Origin: Sporosarcina sp.
GTDB lineage: Bacteria > Bacillota > Bacilli > Bacillales_A > Planococcaceae
Direction: 5' to 3'
Assembly (NCBI GenBank): GCA_029263945.1
Contig: JARIDM010000151.1
Coordinates: 1 to 8,794, forward strand
DNA length: 8,794 nt
In this document: piece after piece, positions 1 through 6,445 of the stretch
How positions within the stretch are numbered: position 1 is the stretch's first letter
Layout of the letters: each line of letters opens with the position of its first letter
The notes under the pieces: generated by a model
What the model was told of the DNA's origin: nothing
What the model saw: only the letters and a program-made list of their open reading frames with translations
The model's database searches: none
Position numbers and translations under genes: made by a program

Positions 1-95
1 GGGCATGGTTTTTCTATCGTATGCTAAAATCACACGTATGATTCCCCATGTCTCCTAAAGCATAGAGGTGAAAGTTAACATTTTTCAGCAGTAAA
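1..95. other. Left edge, no supported gene
   Basis: No convincing gene is seen here. Two plus-strand frames stay open from the window edge and stop at 39-41 (reading WFFYRMLKSHV) and 56-58 (ending YAKITRMIPHVS). Either could be the last codons of a gene lying mostly outside the window, but both are too short to choose between. On the minus strand an AGGAG followed by ATG near 50 opens only an 11-codon frame. Confidence 0.3.
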
Positions 96-114
96 AAGTG
101 GCTTGGACAAAACC

Positions 115-158
115 CAAACCGCGTGAAGACAAATAAAATCCTTGGTTCACACGATTTT
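115..158. repeat. Left hairpin copy of the repeat element
   Basis: The arms AAACCGCGTGAA and TTCACACGATTT pair with two C/A mismatches on the plus strand; these become G-U pairs on minus-strand RNA. The plus strand carries a run of six T directly after the stem. The sequence is related to the hairpin at 428-473: both contain AAACCGCGTGA on the left and CCTTGGT followed by TCACACG on the right. It may act as a terminator, but no gene reading into it is visible. Confidence 0.5.
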
Positions 159-164
159 TTGTGT

Positions 165-276
165 TATCGGCACTTTCCCAGTCGATATCAGCGGTTTTCA
201 TGTCGTTATCGGCACTTTTCGAGTCTGTATCGGCACTTTTTCGAAGGTTATCAGCACTTTAAGCATACTTATCGGC
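165..276. repeat. 21-bp tandem array, six units (last one partial)
   Basis: Units begin at 165, 186, 207, 228, 249 and 270, an exact 21-bp spacing. The conserved part is TATCGGCACTTT, with TATCAGC in units 2 and 5; the remaining nine bases vary, and unit 6 keeps only TATCGGC. Because 21 is a multiple of three, a chance frame through it reads as heptads beginning YRHF or YQHF. That frame starts at a GTG without a ribosome binding site, so I treat the array as non-coding. Two helical turns per unit would place every conserved box on the same DNA face. Confidence 0.85.
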
Positions 277-427
277 GAAACGGGACCTTTGATCTAGTTA
301 AAACACAAAACAAAGACAACACATCGCCTCGATTTATACCGAGGGTCAGTAAAATATCAAGTTTTTACGTAGCGGGTTGCGTTTTCTTTTGAACTTTAGA
401 TTCTTTTCAAAAAGCGCTAGATGCAAA

Positions 428-473
428 AAAACCGCGTGAGGCCAAGCACAAGAACCTTGGTTTCACACGGTTT
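428..473 (-). terminator. Terminator of the methyltransferase gene (right hairpin copy)
   Basis: Read on the minus strand, an 18-bp stem with about two wobble pairs and one mismatch is followed by seven T. It lies about 60 bp past the methyltransferase stop, as expected for a Rho-independent terminator. The same sequence is the right-hand hairpin of the repeat element, so the gene appears to have recruited a repeat as its terminator. Confidence 0.75.
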
Positions 474-534
474 CAGATTTATTACTTCGTTCCTTTAGAT
501 TAAACTCTTTTGTCCCAGCCTCTTGTAAGTAGAC

Positions 535-1143
535 TTATCCTTTAAATCTATATATTAAAAAACGTTCTCTGGCATTAATTTCAATGATTCCAGGGATTTT
601 TATGTCTTGAAATAATTCAAATGGGGTTTGTGCTTCTAAATAATCTATATACTCCATTGCTGGATAGTAGAGAAGTATATCCACTGTGCGTTTGACCTGT
701 TCTACACTATCAAGAATACGATTCACGACACTTATAAATATTTGTAAAGAAAACGGATTAAAAAAGAAAAAACAAGTTTCGTTCTCTTTAATCTCATATT
801 TTTCCGCAAGGCAACATTCTATATTTATTGGCTTGCGATTTCTTTTAACATTTTTTTGATACGTTTTTTTATTCGAAAGGGCATCTTGGTAATGATTTGC
901 ATTCATCTCAACGCCGGTTACTGCCACTCGAAAACGATTGTGAACATAGTACAATACACGGCCTTTCCCACAACCATAATCGACAAATCCAGCCGTTTCT
1001 TCTAGCTGATAATGCTTAAACAGTTCATCCAACATCCAATAGGAAGTAGCTTCATAGTGATGGTAATGTGGCGATTGGTCTTCACGTTCCCCTAAATCTG
1101 CTGTTTTTATATGTAATTCGATATCACGATGCTTCTCATTCAT
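535..1143 (-). CDS. Class I SAM-dependent methyltransferase, substrate unknown
   Basis: A 202-residue soluble protein. Residues 53-64 (FVDYGCGKGRVL) form the glycine-rich SAM-binding motif I of the Rossmann-type methyltransferases. The acidic residue ending the next strand is E79 in GVEM, placed to hold the SAM ribose. Residues 125-131 (FFFFNPF) are at the motif IV position, where an N/D-P-F/Y segment often lines the active site. The N-terminus is rich in His and acidic residues. The ATG start is well supported: GGAGG lies seven bases upstream. The gene is monocistronic, with a candidate promoter at 1171-1179 and a terminator at 428-473. It is divergent from pbuE. I do not recognise a substrate; an N-methyltransferase of a small molecule or protein is possible, but nothing in the window decides it. 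Confidence 0.85.
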   Translation of the reverse strand: MNEKHRDIELHIKTADLGEREDQSPHYHHYEATSYWMLDELFKHYQLEETAGFVDYGCGKGRVLYYVHNRFRVAVTGVEMNANHYQDALSNKKTYQKNVKRNRKPINIECCLAEKYEIKENETCFFFFNPFSLQIFISVVNRILDSVEQVKRTVDILLYYPAMEYIDYLEAQTPFELFQDIKIPGIIEINARERFLIYRFKG

Positions 1144-1170
1144 ATGTAGACCTCCAGTAATTCTTCCAAT

Positions 1171-1179
1171 AGTATAACA
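1171..1179 (-). promoter_or_regulatory. Candidate extended -10 promoter of the methyltransferase gene
   Basis: On the minus strand the sequence reads TGTTATACT, a TGn extension plus the -10 hexamer TATACT. No good -35 is seen, which extended -10 promoters tolerate. Transcription would start near 1164, giving a leader of about 20 bases that holds the GGAGG. Confidence 0.45.
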
Positions 1180-1206
1180 TAGCTTTATTCTCTACATCCC
1201 CCTCCC

Positions 1207-1258
1207 TTGCTAACCTTCTTCATTCATGGTAAATTAATGTATAGAAAAGTTTTATTAT
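1207..1258 (+). promoter_or_regulatory. Unresolved promoter region of pbuE
   Basis: Two weak sigma-A-like options exist: TTGCTA (1207-1212) with TAAATT (1230-1235) at 17-bp spacing, or the -10-like TATTAT at 1253-1258 without a matching -35. The promoter must lie here because the riboswitch begins at about 1261-1270. The sequence does not choose between them. Confidence 0.3.
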
Positions 1259-1260
1259 AG

Positions 1261-1331
1261 AAATCAACGTGTATAACCTCGATAATATGGTTCGAGGGTC
1301 TCTACCAGGAACCGTCAAATCCTGATTACAA
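1261..1331 (+). ncRNA. Adenine-sensing purine riboswitch aptamer
   Basis: The aptamer of the purine riboswitch class is complete. J1/2 is UAA (1274-1276). P2 pairs 1277-1282 with 1292-1297 around the conserved loop AAUAUGG (1284-1290). J2/3 is GUCUCUAC (1298-1305), keeping the ligand-contacting U at the position called U51 in the B. subtilis xpt aptamer. P3 pairs 1306-1310 with 1320-1324, and its loop contains CCGUCAAA. The specificity base, position 74, is 1326 and is U, which pairs with adenine; guanine riboswitches have C. P1 is short: 1270-1273 with 1327-1330. Bases 1261-1265 could extend it by pairing with 1334-1338 across an internal loop. Confidence 0.95.
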
Positions 1332-1356
1332 AAGATTTTTTGTAATCGGGATTTTT
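1318..1356 (+). terminator. Riboswitch expression platform: overlapping terminator
   Basis: A 16-bp stem pairs 1318-1333 with 1338-1353, with one G-U pair and a GAUU loop, followed by further U. Its 5' arm uses the 3' strands of aptamer helices P3 and P1, so aptamer and terminator exclude each other. As in B. subtilis pbuE, bound adenine should stabilise the aptamer, block the terminator and switch the gene on. Confidence 0.93.
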
Positions 1357-1398
1357 CTGTTTATTAACTAGGGGAAACCCCTTGGTAGGAGGAACAAC

Positions 1399-2583
1399 AT
1401 GGATTTCAGAGTATTTTTATTGGCAATTTCAGCCATCACGGTCGGGTTAGTAGAGTTGGTTGTTGGGGGAATTCTACCCGTCATTTCCAATGATTTAAAT
1501 GTTTCAATTGGAACAGCAGGTCAACTCATTACCGTGTTCGCATTAGTTTACGCGATTGCCGGACCGGTATTGCTCTCGTTAACTGCAAAAATCGAAAGAA
1601 AAAAACTTTACTTAATCGCACTATCAGTATTCTTCGTTGGGAATGTCTTTACTTATTTAAGTCCTACTTTTTCTACAATGATGGCTGCCAGAATTTTAAC
1701 TGCTGCAAGTGCAGCATTAGTCATTGTGCTTTCATTAACGATTACTGCCCGCATATCAAAACCTCAGAACAGGGCAAAAGCACTGGGCTACATTTATATG
1801 GGCATCAGCTCCTCGCTCGTTCTAGGTGTACCGATTGGAATTGTCATTACCAATGCTTTTGGGTGGCGGACTGTTTTCCTTGGCATTGCCATTATGACTG
1901 TCGGAACGATTGTCTTAATCAGTAAGTTTTTAGACGAGATTCCAAATGGAGAGGCACAACCATTACGTGAACAAGTGAAAGCATTGGGCAATAAAAAAGT
2001 TTTATTTGCTCATTTAGCTACAATGTTCATGTTGGCTGGACATTATACCGTATACGCCTACTTCACCCCGTTTTTAGAAACAACTATGCAGCTAAATCCT
2101 ACTTGGATTAGTGCCTTTTACTTCTTATTTGGACTTGCAGCCGTAAGTGGGGGTGCATTTGGCGGTGGCCTTGCAACGCGGATTGGTTCAACAAAAAGTA
2201 TATTAATCATCCTATTCGCTTTTGCAATTAGCTTGTTCGTTCTCCCACTTTCTACTTTTGCAATGCCCGTCTTTATTGTGTTCATGATGATCTGGGGGGC
2301 ACTCAGTTGGGCACTTGCACCTGCCCAACAAGATTATATTATTGCCACAGACCCGGTTTCATCTGATATTCATCAGAGTTTTAACAACTCAGCACTACAA
2401 ATTGGGATTGCGCTTGGTTCAGGTGTTGGGGGAATCGTCTTCAGCCAAACGGGCAGTGTAACAATTATGCCTGCTGTCGGTGGCTCATTGGTTATTATTG
2501 CTTTTATATGTGCGGTCATTTCACTATCCATGTCAGTCACGACCAAAAGCAAGAAAGCAAACGCACAACAACCTATATCTTAA
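1399..2583 (+). CDS. pbuE: PbuE-type purine base/nucleoside efflux pump (MFS)
   Basis: A 394-residue major facilitator of the DHA1 drug:H+ antiporter group with about twelve hydrophobic segments. Residues 10-35 (SAITVGLVELVVGGILPVISNDL) and the cytoplasmic loop with KIERKK near 64-69 are typical. The length and much of the sequence resemble B. subtilis PbuE (388 residues, from memory), including GHYTVYAYFTPFLETT in the middle and LSWALAPAQQDY near the C-terminus. PbuE exports purine bases such as adenine and hypoxanthine, and this identity is strongly backed by the adenine riboswitch upstream. AGGAGG at 1387-1392 lies six bases before the ATG; a small GGGG-AAA-CCCC hairpin (1371-1381) sits just before it. 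The gene is single and ends at a shared terminator. Confidence 0.93.
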   Translation: MDFRVFLLAISAITVGLVELVVGGILPVISNDLNVSIGTAGQLITVFALVYAIAGPVLLSLTAKIERKKLYLIALSVFFVGNVFTYLSPTFSTMMAARILTAASAALVIVLSLTITARISKPQNRAKALGYIYMGISSSLVLGVPIGIVITNAFGWRTVFLGIAIMTVGTIVLISKFLDEIPNGEAQPLREQVKALGNKKVLFAHLATMFMLAGHYTVYAYFTPFLETTMQLNPTWISAFYFLFGLAAVSGGAFGGGLATRIGSTKSILIILFAFAISLFVLPLSTFAMPVFIVFMMIWGALSWALAPAQQDYIIATDPVSSDIHQSFNNSALQIGIALGSGVGGIVFSQTGSVTIMPAVGGSLVIIAFICAVISLSMSVTTKSKKANAQQPIS

Positions 2584-2608
2584 AGCGTCAAGTTGTATTA
2601 TGAGTATA

Positions 2609-2655
2609 AAAAATGCGTGTCCACCTACTTAACTTGTAGGTCGACACGCATTTTT
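2609..2655. terminator. Bidirectional terminator between pbuE and the cyclase gene
   Basis: A 20-bp stem (2609-2628 with 2636-2655) with one mismatch and a seven-base loop. It starts with A-run and ends with T-run, so it works on both strands. It sits between the convergent ends of pbuE and the PAS-GGDEF gene. Confidence 0.9.
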
Positions 2656-2722
2656 GGCTCCTTAAAATAGCGCTTCATAAGCTTCATCGAATGATAGAAT
2701 ATCGCTTTTATTTACTTTGACC

Positions 2723-3667
2723 TTATTGACAAATCACACGGTTTCTTCCGCCTCGTTTAGCCGCATACAATGCATCATCGGCTCGCGTAAATAACGAATT
2801 TGACGTGTCTTCTACTTTGTGTTGCGTTACGCCGACTGAAATTGTAACTGCGATACTATCCCACTCAGAGATAGCTATAAATTCACGAACTGCTTCTGCT
2901 TGGCGGGTGGCTTCTTCAGCATTCAATTCATAAAAGATAATAGCGAATTCTTCCCCACCGATTCTCGCAACTAAATGTGGAGGTCGAATCATCTGTTCCA
3001 TTTTTTTCGCAAGTTCAGTTAACACTTTATCTCCTAGCGCATGACCATAAATATCATTCACTTTTTTGAAATGATCAATATCTAAGACGACTAAAGAAAA
3101 TGTATAGTTACTTTTTTCATTTGCTTGCCTAATTGCATTTGTTAAATCCTTGTGAAAAACTCTGCGATTTGGCAATCCAGTTAGTTCATCATGAGCTGCT
3201 AGTATTTGAAGCTCTTCATTTAATTTTTTCAGTTCCATTTGTTTTTCTTCAACATCTTCTAAAATTAACAGTAACTTCTCATTTGCCTCATCTGTTTCTT
3301 TTTGAATTCGCTCAGCCGACTTTTTTGCATTCATTAACTGTTTCTCATATTCATTACGTGTTTTTATTCTGACGATTACGCACTCATATAGTCCATTGCG
3401 CTCATTCACATTTAATAAAGCTGGAATTGTCCGTTTATCTATTCTGAAATTCAAATACATTTCCCTTACTTGTTTATGTAGAACAATCGTAGGCAAGAAA
3501 TACGTTTGGAAATAGATACGTGAAGGGGCTGTTAATAAATCTGGTAAATATTCGCTCGGCTTTTCACTTTTTGTAATCTCTTTAAACTTTTGATTGCTAT
3601 CAATGATTTCCCAATCTGCATTTAACAAGAAATAACCGCAAGGGGCTAAATTTAGTTGTTCATCCAT
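2723..3667 (-). CDS. PAS-coiled coil-GGDEF diguanylate cyclase, partner of the RsbQ-like hydrolase
   Basis: A 314-residue soluble protein. Residues 1-103 are a PAS domain starting MDEQLNLAPCGYF, with IYFQTYFLP at 51-59 and VREMYLNF at 67-74; this matches my memory of the N-terminal PAS domain of B. subtilis RsbP. Residues 104-155 are a charged coiled coil, and 158-314 a GGDEF domain that makes cyclic di-GMP from two GTP. Its key features are intact: DELTGLPNRR (160-169), DID (196-198) and the active-site GGEEF (237-241). The inhibitory I-site, normally RxxD five residues before it, reads RPPH, so product feedback is probably weak. The ATG has GGGAG about nine bases upstream. The gene follows the hydrolase by 16 bp, so PAS probably takes the hydrolase signal and the coiled coil passes it to GGDEF. 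RsbP carries a PP2C phosphatase in place of GGDEF. Confidence 0.9.
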   Translation of the reverse strand: MDEQLNLAPCGYFLLNADWEIIDSNQKFKEITKSEKPSEYLPDLLTAPSRIYFQTYFLPTIVLHKQVREMYLNFRIDKRTIPALLNVNERNGLYECVIVRIKTRNEYEKQLMNAKKSAERIQKETDEANEKLLLILEDVEEKQMELKKLNEELQILAAHDELTGLPNRRVFHKDLTNAIRQANEKSNYTFSLVVLDIDHFKKVNDIYGHALGDKVLTELAKKMEQMIRPPHLVARIGGEEFAIIFYELNAEEATRQAEAVREFIAISEWDSIAVTISVGVTQHKVEDTSNSLFTRADDALYAAKRGGRNRVICQ

Positions 3668-3683
3668 GTCATTTCGCTCCCAT

Positions 3684-4493
3684 CTACTCGATGAAACGTT
3701 TTATCTCTTCTACGGTTTCCTCGGGTTGGCTAATATGCGGATTATGACCAGTTCCAGTCTTCATAATAACCAATTCATTATTCGGGATATGTTCATGCAG
3801 ATAATTAGCGACTGCCGGTGGCGCAATTGCATCCCTTTTCGTTTGTAGAATAAGCGTATGTACAGGAATTTCAGGTAAATCCGCGCGATGATCCGAATTA
3901 AAAGTCACATCAGCAAATTGGCGCGCAATAATTGGATCATTGGAATTTAATAACGCTTCAAAACCTTCAATCATCTCTGGACGTTCTTCATCTAACATCG
4001 CAATTGGCGCCAAGTACTTTGCCCATTCCTTATAATTTGTTTCCATCATGTCGAGTAACTCTTCGATATCTTCTTTTTCAAATCCGCCCACATAATCTTC
4101 TTCGTTTAAATAGTGCGGGGATGGACCAATCATAACTAATTTTTTCATGAGTTCTGGTTTTTTAATCGCCGCCAGTGCGCCAATCATTCCGCTTACTGAG
4201 TGCCCAACATAATAAACGTCTTTTAACGCCAATGCATCACAAATATCTAAAACATCTTGCGCATAACCATGTAAAGAACCATAGCGTTCAAAAGAATAAG
4301 CTGATTTCTCACTCTTTCCAGAACCAACATAGTCAAATAAAACAATCTGATAATCGTCTTCAAATGCAGGAATTACATTATTCCACACGGTCTGGTCACA
4401 GCCAAACCCATGTGCAAAAATGATTGTTTTCTCTCCCAATCCGCTTACATGCACATTATTTCTCTTTAGGATATTTGTATTCAATACACTCAT
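3684..4493 (-). CDS. RsbQ-like alpha/beta hydrolase
   Basis: A 269-residue cytoplasmic alpha/beta hydrolase, the same size as B. subtilis RsbQ and close to it in sequence: FAHGFGCDQTVW (26-37), LFDYVGSGKS (52-61) and DPIIARQFA (186-194) all correspond. The catalytic triad is S99 in GHSVSG, D221 and H250. The family also includes the plant receptors KAI2 and D14, which bind and slowly hydrolyse a small ligand. In B. subtilis, RsbQ is needed for RsbP to respond to energy stress. Here the partner encoded next is a PAS-GGDEF protein with an RsbP-like PAS domain, so I infer that this hydrolase supplies its signal, either a hydrolysis product or a bound ligand. The start is ATG with an AGGAAGGA close in front. 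It is the first gene of a two-gene operon. I leave the symbol blank because the sigma-B role may not hold. Confidence 0.92.
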   Translation of the reverse strand: MSVLNTNILKRNNVHVSGLGEKTIIFAHGFGCDQTVWNNVIPAFEDDYQIVLFDYVGSGKSEKSAYSFERYGSLHGYAQDVLDICDALALKDVYYVGHSVSGMIGALAAIKKPELMKKLVMIGPSPHYLNEEDYVGGFEKEDIEELLDMMETNYKEWAKYLAPIAMLDEERPEMIEGFEALLNSNDPIIARQFADVTFNSDHRADLPEIPVHTLILQTKRDAIAPPAVANYLHEHIPNNELVIMKTGTGHNPHISQPEETVEEIKRFIE

Positions 4494-4509
4494 TCCTTCC
4501 TATTTCATA

Positions 4510-4538
4510 ATTCTAACAACTCGTTTAAAGACTAGCAA
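4510..4538 (-). promoter_or_regulatory. Candidate sigma-A promoter of the hydrolase-cyclase operon
   Basis: On the minus strand, -35 TTGCTA (4533-4538) and -10 TAGAAT (4510-4515) are 17 bp apart. The -10 is preceded by TG one base away, making an extended -10. The start site would fall near 4503, leaving a very short leader that consists almost only of the ribosome binding site. Confidence 0.5.
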
Positions 4539-4564
4539 ACAATCCCTTTAATCACATCAGTAAA

Positions 4565-4581
4565 AGAAATGGATCATTTCT
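4565..4581. repeat. Short perfect dyad upstream of the hydrolase gene
   Basis: AGAAATG and CATTTCT form a perfect 7-bp inverted repeat around GAT. It lies upstream of the candidate sigma-A promoter and just beside a sigma-B-like -10 (GGGTAT, 4589-4594). It is a possible operator; no regulator can be named. Confidence 0.35.
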
Positions 4582-4663
4582 ATTTACAATACCCCTTTTC
4601 TCGGCTTACACGCTTATTTACGAGTACCTTAATAAATAACCGCTGTTATCTCCCATACAAATC

Positions 4664-4703
4664 TAAAAAAAAGAGTTAAGACAACGAAAATTATCTTAAC
4701 TCT
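4664..4703 (-). terminator. Terminator of the chemoreceptor gene
   Basis: On the minus strand AGAGTTAAGA and TCTTAACTCT form a perfect 10-bp stem with a 12-base loop, followed by eight T. It begins about 20 bp past the chemoreceptor stop, so the chemoreceptor is a separate unit from the hydrolase operon downstream. Confidence 0.9.
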
Positions 4704-4725
4704 AAAACATACTTTTAAAATACTT

Positions 4726-6411
4726 TTATACTTTAAATTCTTGGATAATCTCTTGTAAATTGATCGCTTGTCGACTCAAATCTTGAGCAACGCTGTTAAT
4801 TTCTCCTATCGTTGCCGCTTGCCCATGAGCCGCACTTAAACTTTGTGCAGTCTGGCTAGAAGCTTCGTCGGCTTGTGTTGCAATTTCTTGTATGGAAGCG
4901 GAAACCTCCTCTGTACTGGCAGAAATTTGTTGTGTGGCTGCTGAGATGCCTTCAATTTGCATACCCATTGCTTGAATTGCTTCTATGATCGTAACGAAAG
5001 CTTCACCTGCTTCGTCAATGACTTTAACGCCTTCCTCAACATTTAAGAGACTATCCGAAACAGCTTGTTCTACGTTCTTCGTGTCCGCTTGGATACCTGC
5101 CGTCAAGGTAACGATCTGATTTGCAGAGGCTTTTGATTGTTCAGCTAATGTCCGAACCTCGTCTGCAACTACAGCAAACCCTTTTCCATGTTCACCAGCG
5201 CGCGCCGCCTCAATTGCAGCATTAAGTGCAAGTAAATTCGTTTGTTCTGTTAAATTTGTAATTACGTTGGTAATGTTCTCAATTTCGATTGTCTGTTTAC
5301 TTAAGCGACCAATTAAATCACTTGTTAAACGGGAAGATTCATAAATGACAGCCATTTGATCATTCGCAAGCTTGATGGCTTCCCCACGTTCTCTTGCTAA
5401 TTTCTCCGTGTCAGCGGCACTTTCATTTAATACTTGCGTTGACTCAGCGACGCGGTAAACACCCTCCGCAGTTTCTTCCATTGCAAACGAACTTTCTTTT
5501 GCAGAAGTTGCTGAAATTCGAGCACCTTGAGAAACACTTTCCATATTCGTGCTCATCTCATCAGATGCTTGCGATACTTCCTGTGTACTTGCTGACAATT
5601 CTTCAGCTGATGCTGTGACATGTAACGCATTATCATTCATACTACCTAGTAATGTTCTTAAGTTATCTTTCATCTTGTTAAAAGCAAAGGCTAATTCTCT
5701 AATTTCATCTTTTGATTTAATTAACAGATTTTCTTGCGTTAAATCTCCACCCGCGACAACTGATACACTAGAAACCAACTTTCGTATAGGTGTCGTAATT
5801 GATCGTTTTATAAAGAATGCAAGGCCCAATGCTAGCACGATATCTATAATTGTAGAAGTAACTAAACCACGCTTTGCTGATTCAGCCTTTAAAGTAGATG
5901 TAGCTTGCTTTTGATTTAATTGCTCTGCTTGATAATCGCTGATTTGCTGCGAGGCGATTTCAATCCCAATACTTGCATCACGAACTTGTAAATTCATAAG
6001 TTTGTCTGCCTCTAGAAATTTTCCAGTTTTAACATCCTCTATAACTTCCTTGGCACCTTGATCGTACACTTTGATATGCTGATTAATTTCTTCTAGTAAA
6101 GTTAACATTTCTTCATTATCTGTAGAAGCGTTCAATTCTTGCACAGCATCTTTCAACAATTGCTGATGCTCTTCAATTATAGGTACCAATGAATTATCTC
6201 GTTCTGATATGTATGCACGTAAAAACATTCCTTGCATCGCCATTTCTTTTTGAATTAGCGCTGCCCTATCCATTTGTTTAACATCATGATCTAAAATTTT
6301 TTCATAATTATCGGTAACCGAGGCCATCTCAGAAACGCTATAAAATGCAAACATCAGTAACAGTGCAATCATAATTCCAAAGCCACCATATATCTTTTTA
6401 CCTAAAGTCAT
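4726..6411 (-). CDS. Methyl-accepting chemotaxis protein with four-helix-bundle sensor
   Basis: With the start chosen here the protein has 561 residues. TM1 is about 7-25, then an extracellular helical region (26-182) that fits the 4HB_MCP ligand-binding type, TM2 about 183-203, HAMP about 204-257, and a long cytoplasmic signalling coiled coil to the end. The hairpin tip that binds CheA and CheW is the very conserved segment around 388-424 (EQTNLLALNAAIEAARAGE onward). Q/E-rich helices on both sides would be the methylation sites. There is no C-terminal CheR-docking pentapeptide. The ATG at 6411 is preferred over a TTG nine codons upstream because GGAGAGGTGA lies six bases before it, inside that extension. 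The ligand is unknown. Divergent hpaB raises an aromatic compound as a possibility, by position only. The gene is monocistronic. Confidence 0.93.
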   Translation of the reverse strand: MTLGKKIYGGFGIMIALLLMFAFYSVSEMASVTDNYEKILDHDVKQMDRAALIQKEMAMQGMFLRAYISERDNSLVPIIEEHQQLLKDAVQELNASTDNEEMLTLLEEINQHIKVYDQGAKEVIEDVKTGKFLEADKLMNLQVRDASIGIEIASQQISDYQAEQLNQKQATSTLKAESAKRGLVTSTIIDIVLALGLAFFIKRSITTPIRKLVSSVSVVAGGDLTQENLLIKSKDEIRELAFAFNKMKDNLRTLLGSMNDNALHVTASAEELSASTQEVSQASDEMSTNMESVSQGARISATSAKESSFAMEETAEGVYRVAESTQVLNESAADTEKLARERGEAIKLANDQMAVIYESSRLTSDLIGRLSKQTIEIENITNVITNLTEQTNLLALNAAIEAARAGEHGKGFAVVADEVRTLAEQSKASANQIVTLTAGIQADTKNVEQAVSDSLLNVEEGVKVIDEAGEAFVTIIEAIQAMGMQIEGISAATQQISASTEEVSASIQEIATQADEASSQTAQSLSAAHGQAATIGEINSVAQDLSRQAINLQEIIQEFKV

Positions 6412-6445
6412 TTTCTTCACCTCTCCGTTTCTAAACAATACATAT

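Larger units (their letters stand above)
96..524. repeat. Compact non-coding repeat element with terminal inverted repeats
   Basis: The ends at 96-112 and 508-524 are imperfect inverted repeats with 15 of 17 positions matching. The core GGCTTGGACAAAA on the left faces TTTTGTCCCAGCC on the right with one mismatch. Just inside each end is a hairpin of related sequence (115-158 and 428-473), and between them lies a 21-bp tandem array. The right end read on the minus strand, GAGGCTGGGACAAAAG, resembles a short repeat I remember as common between genes in Bacillales and other Firmicutes. There is no transposase and no clear target duplication, so a MITE-like mobile origin is inference. The element sits directly against the 3' end of the methyltransferase gene. 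Confidence 0.55.

Noticed and set aside
165..276. Array boxes as sigma-D -10 elements (GCCGATA on the minus strand) or as a CRISPR array
   Set aside because: No TAAA -35 accompanies the boxes. Units are 21 bp in total, too short for repeat plus spacer, and no cas gene is present.
123..392. 89-codon frame with YRHF/YQHF heptads
   Set aside because: It starts at GTG without a ribosome binding site and its apparent repeat is just the 21-bp DNA array read in one frame.
5549..5914. 121-codon plus-strand frame opposite the chemoreceptor gene
   Set aside because: It is an antisense shadow of a clear, well-conserved coding sequence and has no ribosome binding site.
6412..6438. Upstream TTG start adding nine residues to the chemoreceptor
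   Set aside because: The strong ribosome binding site GGAGAGGTGA lies inside this extension and correctly spaces the ATG at 6411.
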